Shown piece after piece: positions 63,099 through 64,000 of a DNA stretch of 64,000 bases. Within the stretch, counting starts at the first letter, position 1, and every line of letters starts with the position of its first letter. The translations under genes and the position numbers were made by a program. Below the pieces are notes generated by a model. The model searched no databases. It had not been told where the DNA came from and saw only the letters and a list, made by a program, of their open reading frames with translations. The stretch lies in contig LRSR01004454.1 of NCBI GenBank assembly GCA_001579985.1, forward strand, positions 1 through 64,000, given 5' to 3'. The stretch comes from Hypsibius dujardini. Taxonomy: Eukaryota; Tardigrada; Eutardigrada; Parachela; Hypsibiidae.

Positions 63099-64000
63099 AT
63101 GGTCTTCGACATGATCCACACAGCAATCACGAAGCTTGGAAAATCTGTTCCTGCAGTTAATGTGGAAATCATCAGTCAACTACCGTACGATTTTGGGGTG
63201 GGCACGGCCCTCGTCCGGACAGGTTCGGCATTCGCGTTGGCTGTCGAGAAGGCTAATGTTCGATGTGCCCGTTCTTAAACGTCACATTGCGATTGATGTA
63301 CAACGCTTCTGATTGACACTGTGAGGAAGTCTCTGACCAAGGGATCCAAACATTTGCCGAGTATTACTACCGGTAAACTGAACCGGAATCCGTTTATGGA
63401 ATGATCGTTTCCCATAAGACCTTAACCTTCTCAAATCGTTCAGCGGTATTGAACTAATCGTTTCCTTGATGCTTGCAGAATGCTTCGATATAATAGGGAC
63501 ACAAAGTTTAGCGACAAAAAACTTCAACGAACTTCTTGTTACTGTGAAAACAAATAATCAGTACTACTACTTCATGAAAGACTGCAACCCTAAAATACTA
63601 GAGAATGTAAAAGCCAAGTGTGAGATAAACGAAGTAAAAAAGCTGTGTCTGGCTTATATGAGTACTGCGAGTACAATATTTCCATGGGTCATGCTAAACG
63701 TAAGTAAAAACTATCTGGTTGACAAAGAAAACAATATGCATTGTAACGACCCTACACGGCGTCTCAGGAACCCAAGTGGATTTTTTCGTTTAATCAACGC
63801 AAACGCACACAGTAGTGATAAAAAGGGGAAAGAGAAAACTTAACTAAGTCTACCGCCCGCACCTCGTCGTTGCTGCGCCTTAAATACATGATCGAAATAA
63901 AAGAATTAGACTGAAGCGATAAATGATTAGGGAGCGTTGCCTTCCCGCGCCCTGATCACGAGCTAAACAATAAGTGCAAAAAAACGCTAAACGAACTACA
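63099..64000 (+). pseudogene. Broken second ANF-type receptor copy, cut by the window end
   Basis: From the ATG at 63099 the frame reads NVEIISQLPYDFGVGTALVR and TGSAFALAVEKAN, nearly identical to exon 1 of the upstream receptor. A one-base deletion near 63270 then shifts the frame. The continuing homology (FLNVTLRLMYNASD, CEEVSDQ, EYYYR, ESVYGMIVS) carries two stops, where the intact copy has Arg (DRN) and Lys (RKT). The leader region is not hydrophobic, unlike the intact copy. An exon-2 homologue follows GCTTGCAG at 63480 (CFDIIGTQSL). The frame after it (to 63843) shows no receptor similarity. Later exons would lie outside the window. Confidence 0.85.

Overview
The window is animal nuclear DNA. 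Every recognisable gene is split by GT-AG introns, coding density is fairly high, and the gene set is eukaryotic: proteasome ATPase, COPII factor, Urm1, midasin, a receptor of the natriuretic-peptide type, and secreted chitin-binding proteins. The chitin-binding family and the duplicated natriuretic-type receptors suggest an ecdysozoan, perhaps a tardigrade. That placement is inference; no species marker is visible. I see no rRNA, tRNA, CRISPR array, retroelement or virus-derived element.

Region 1 (about 1.4-35.7 kb) is a compact block of conserved housekeeping genes in two divergent pairs: PSMC6 (minus) with PREB (plus), then URM1 (minus) with MDN1 (plus). PREB and URM1 converge. MDN1 covers almost 27 kb in roughly 60 exons and encodes the full midasin layout: six AAA modules, a long helical linker, an acidic region and a C-terminal MIDAS/VWA domain. 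Introns of this block are full of CTGT/ACAG tetranucleotide arrays, which are rare in the intergenic DNA further right.

Region 2 (35.7-42.9 kb) is lineage-specific. It holds a candidate neuropeptide precursor with one amidation/cleavage site, a four-helix membrane protein I cannot name, and several MITE-like inverted-repeat elements. One MITE sits in the peptide gene's intron. Another forms the 3' flank of the membrane-protein gene.

Region 3 (42.9-52.7 kb) is a tandem array of three minus-strand paralogues: signal peptide, variable linker, one type-2 chitin-binding (CBM14) domain, and a C-terminal eight-cysteine module. Two copies are intact (265 and 267 residues) and share a promoter-proximal block; the third is a pseudogene.

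Region 4 (52.7-58 kb) is gene-poor. It contains a phospholipase-D-like gene fragment and three transposon-like inverted-repeat elements.

Region 5 (58-64 kb) holds a receptor with an ANF-type ligand-binding domain and one membrane helix. It ends in a short tail like a clearance receptor (NPR-C) instead of a guanylate cyclase. A second, broken copy follows and runs off the window.
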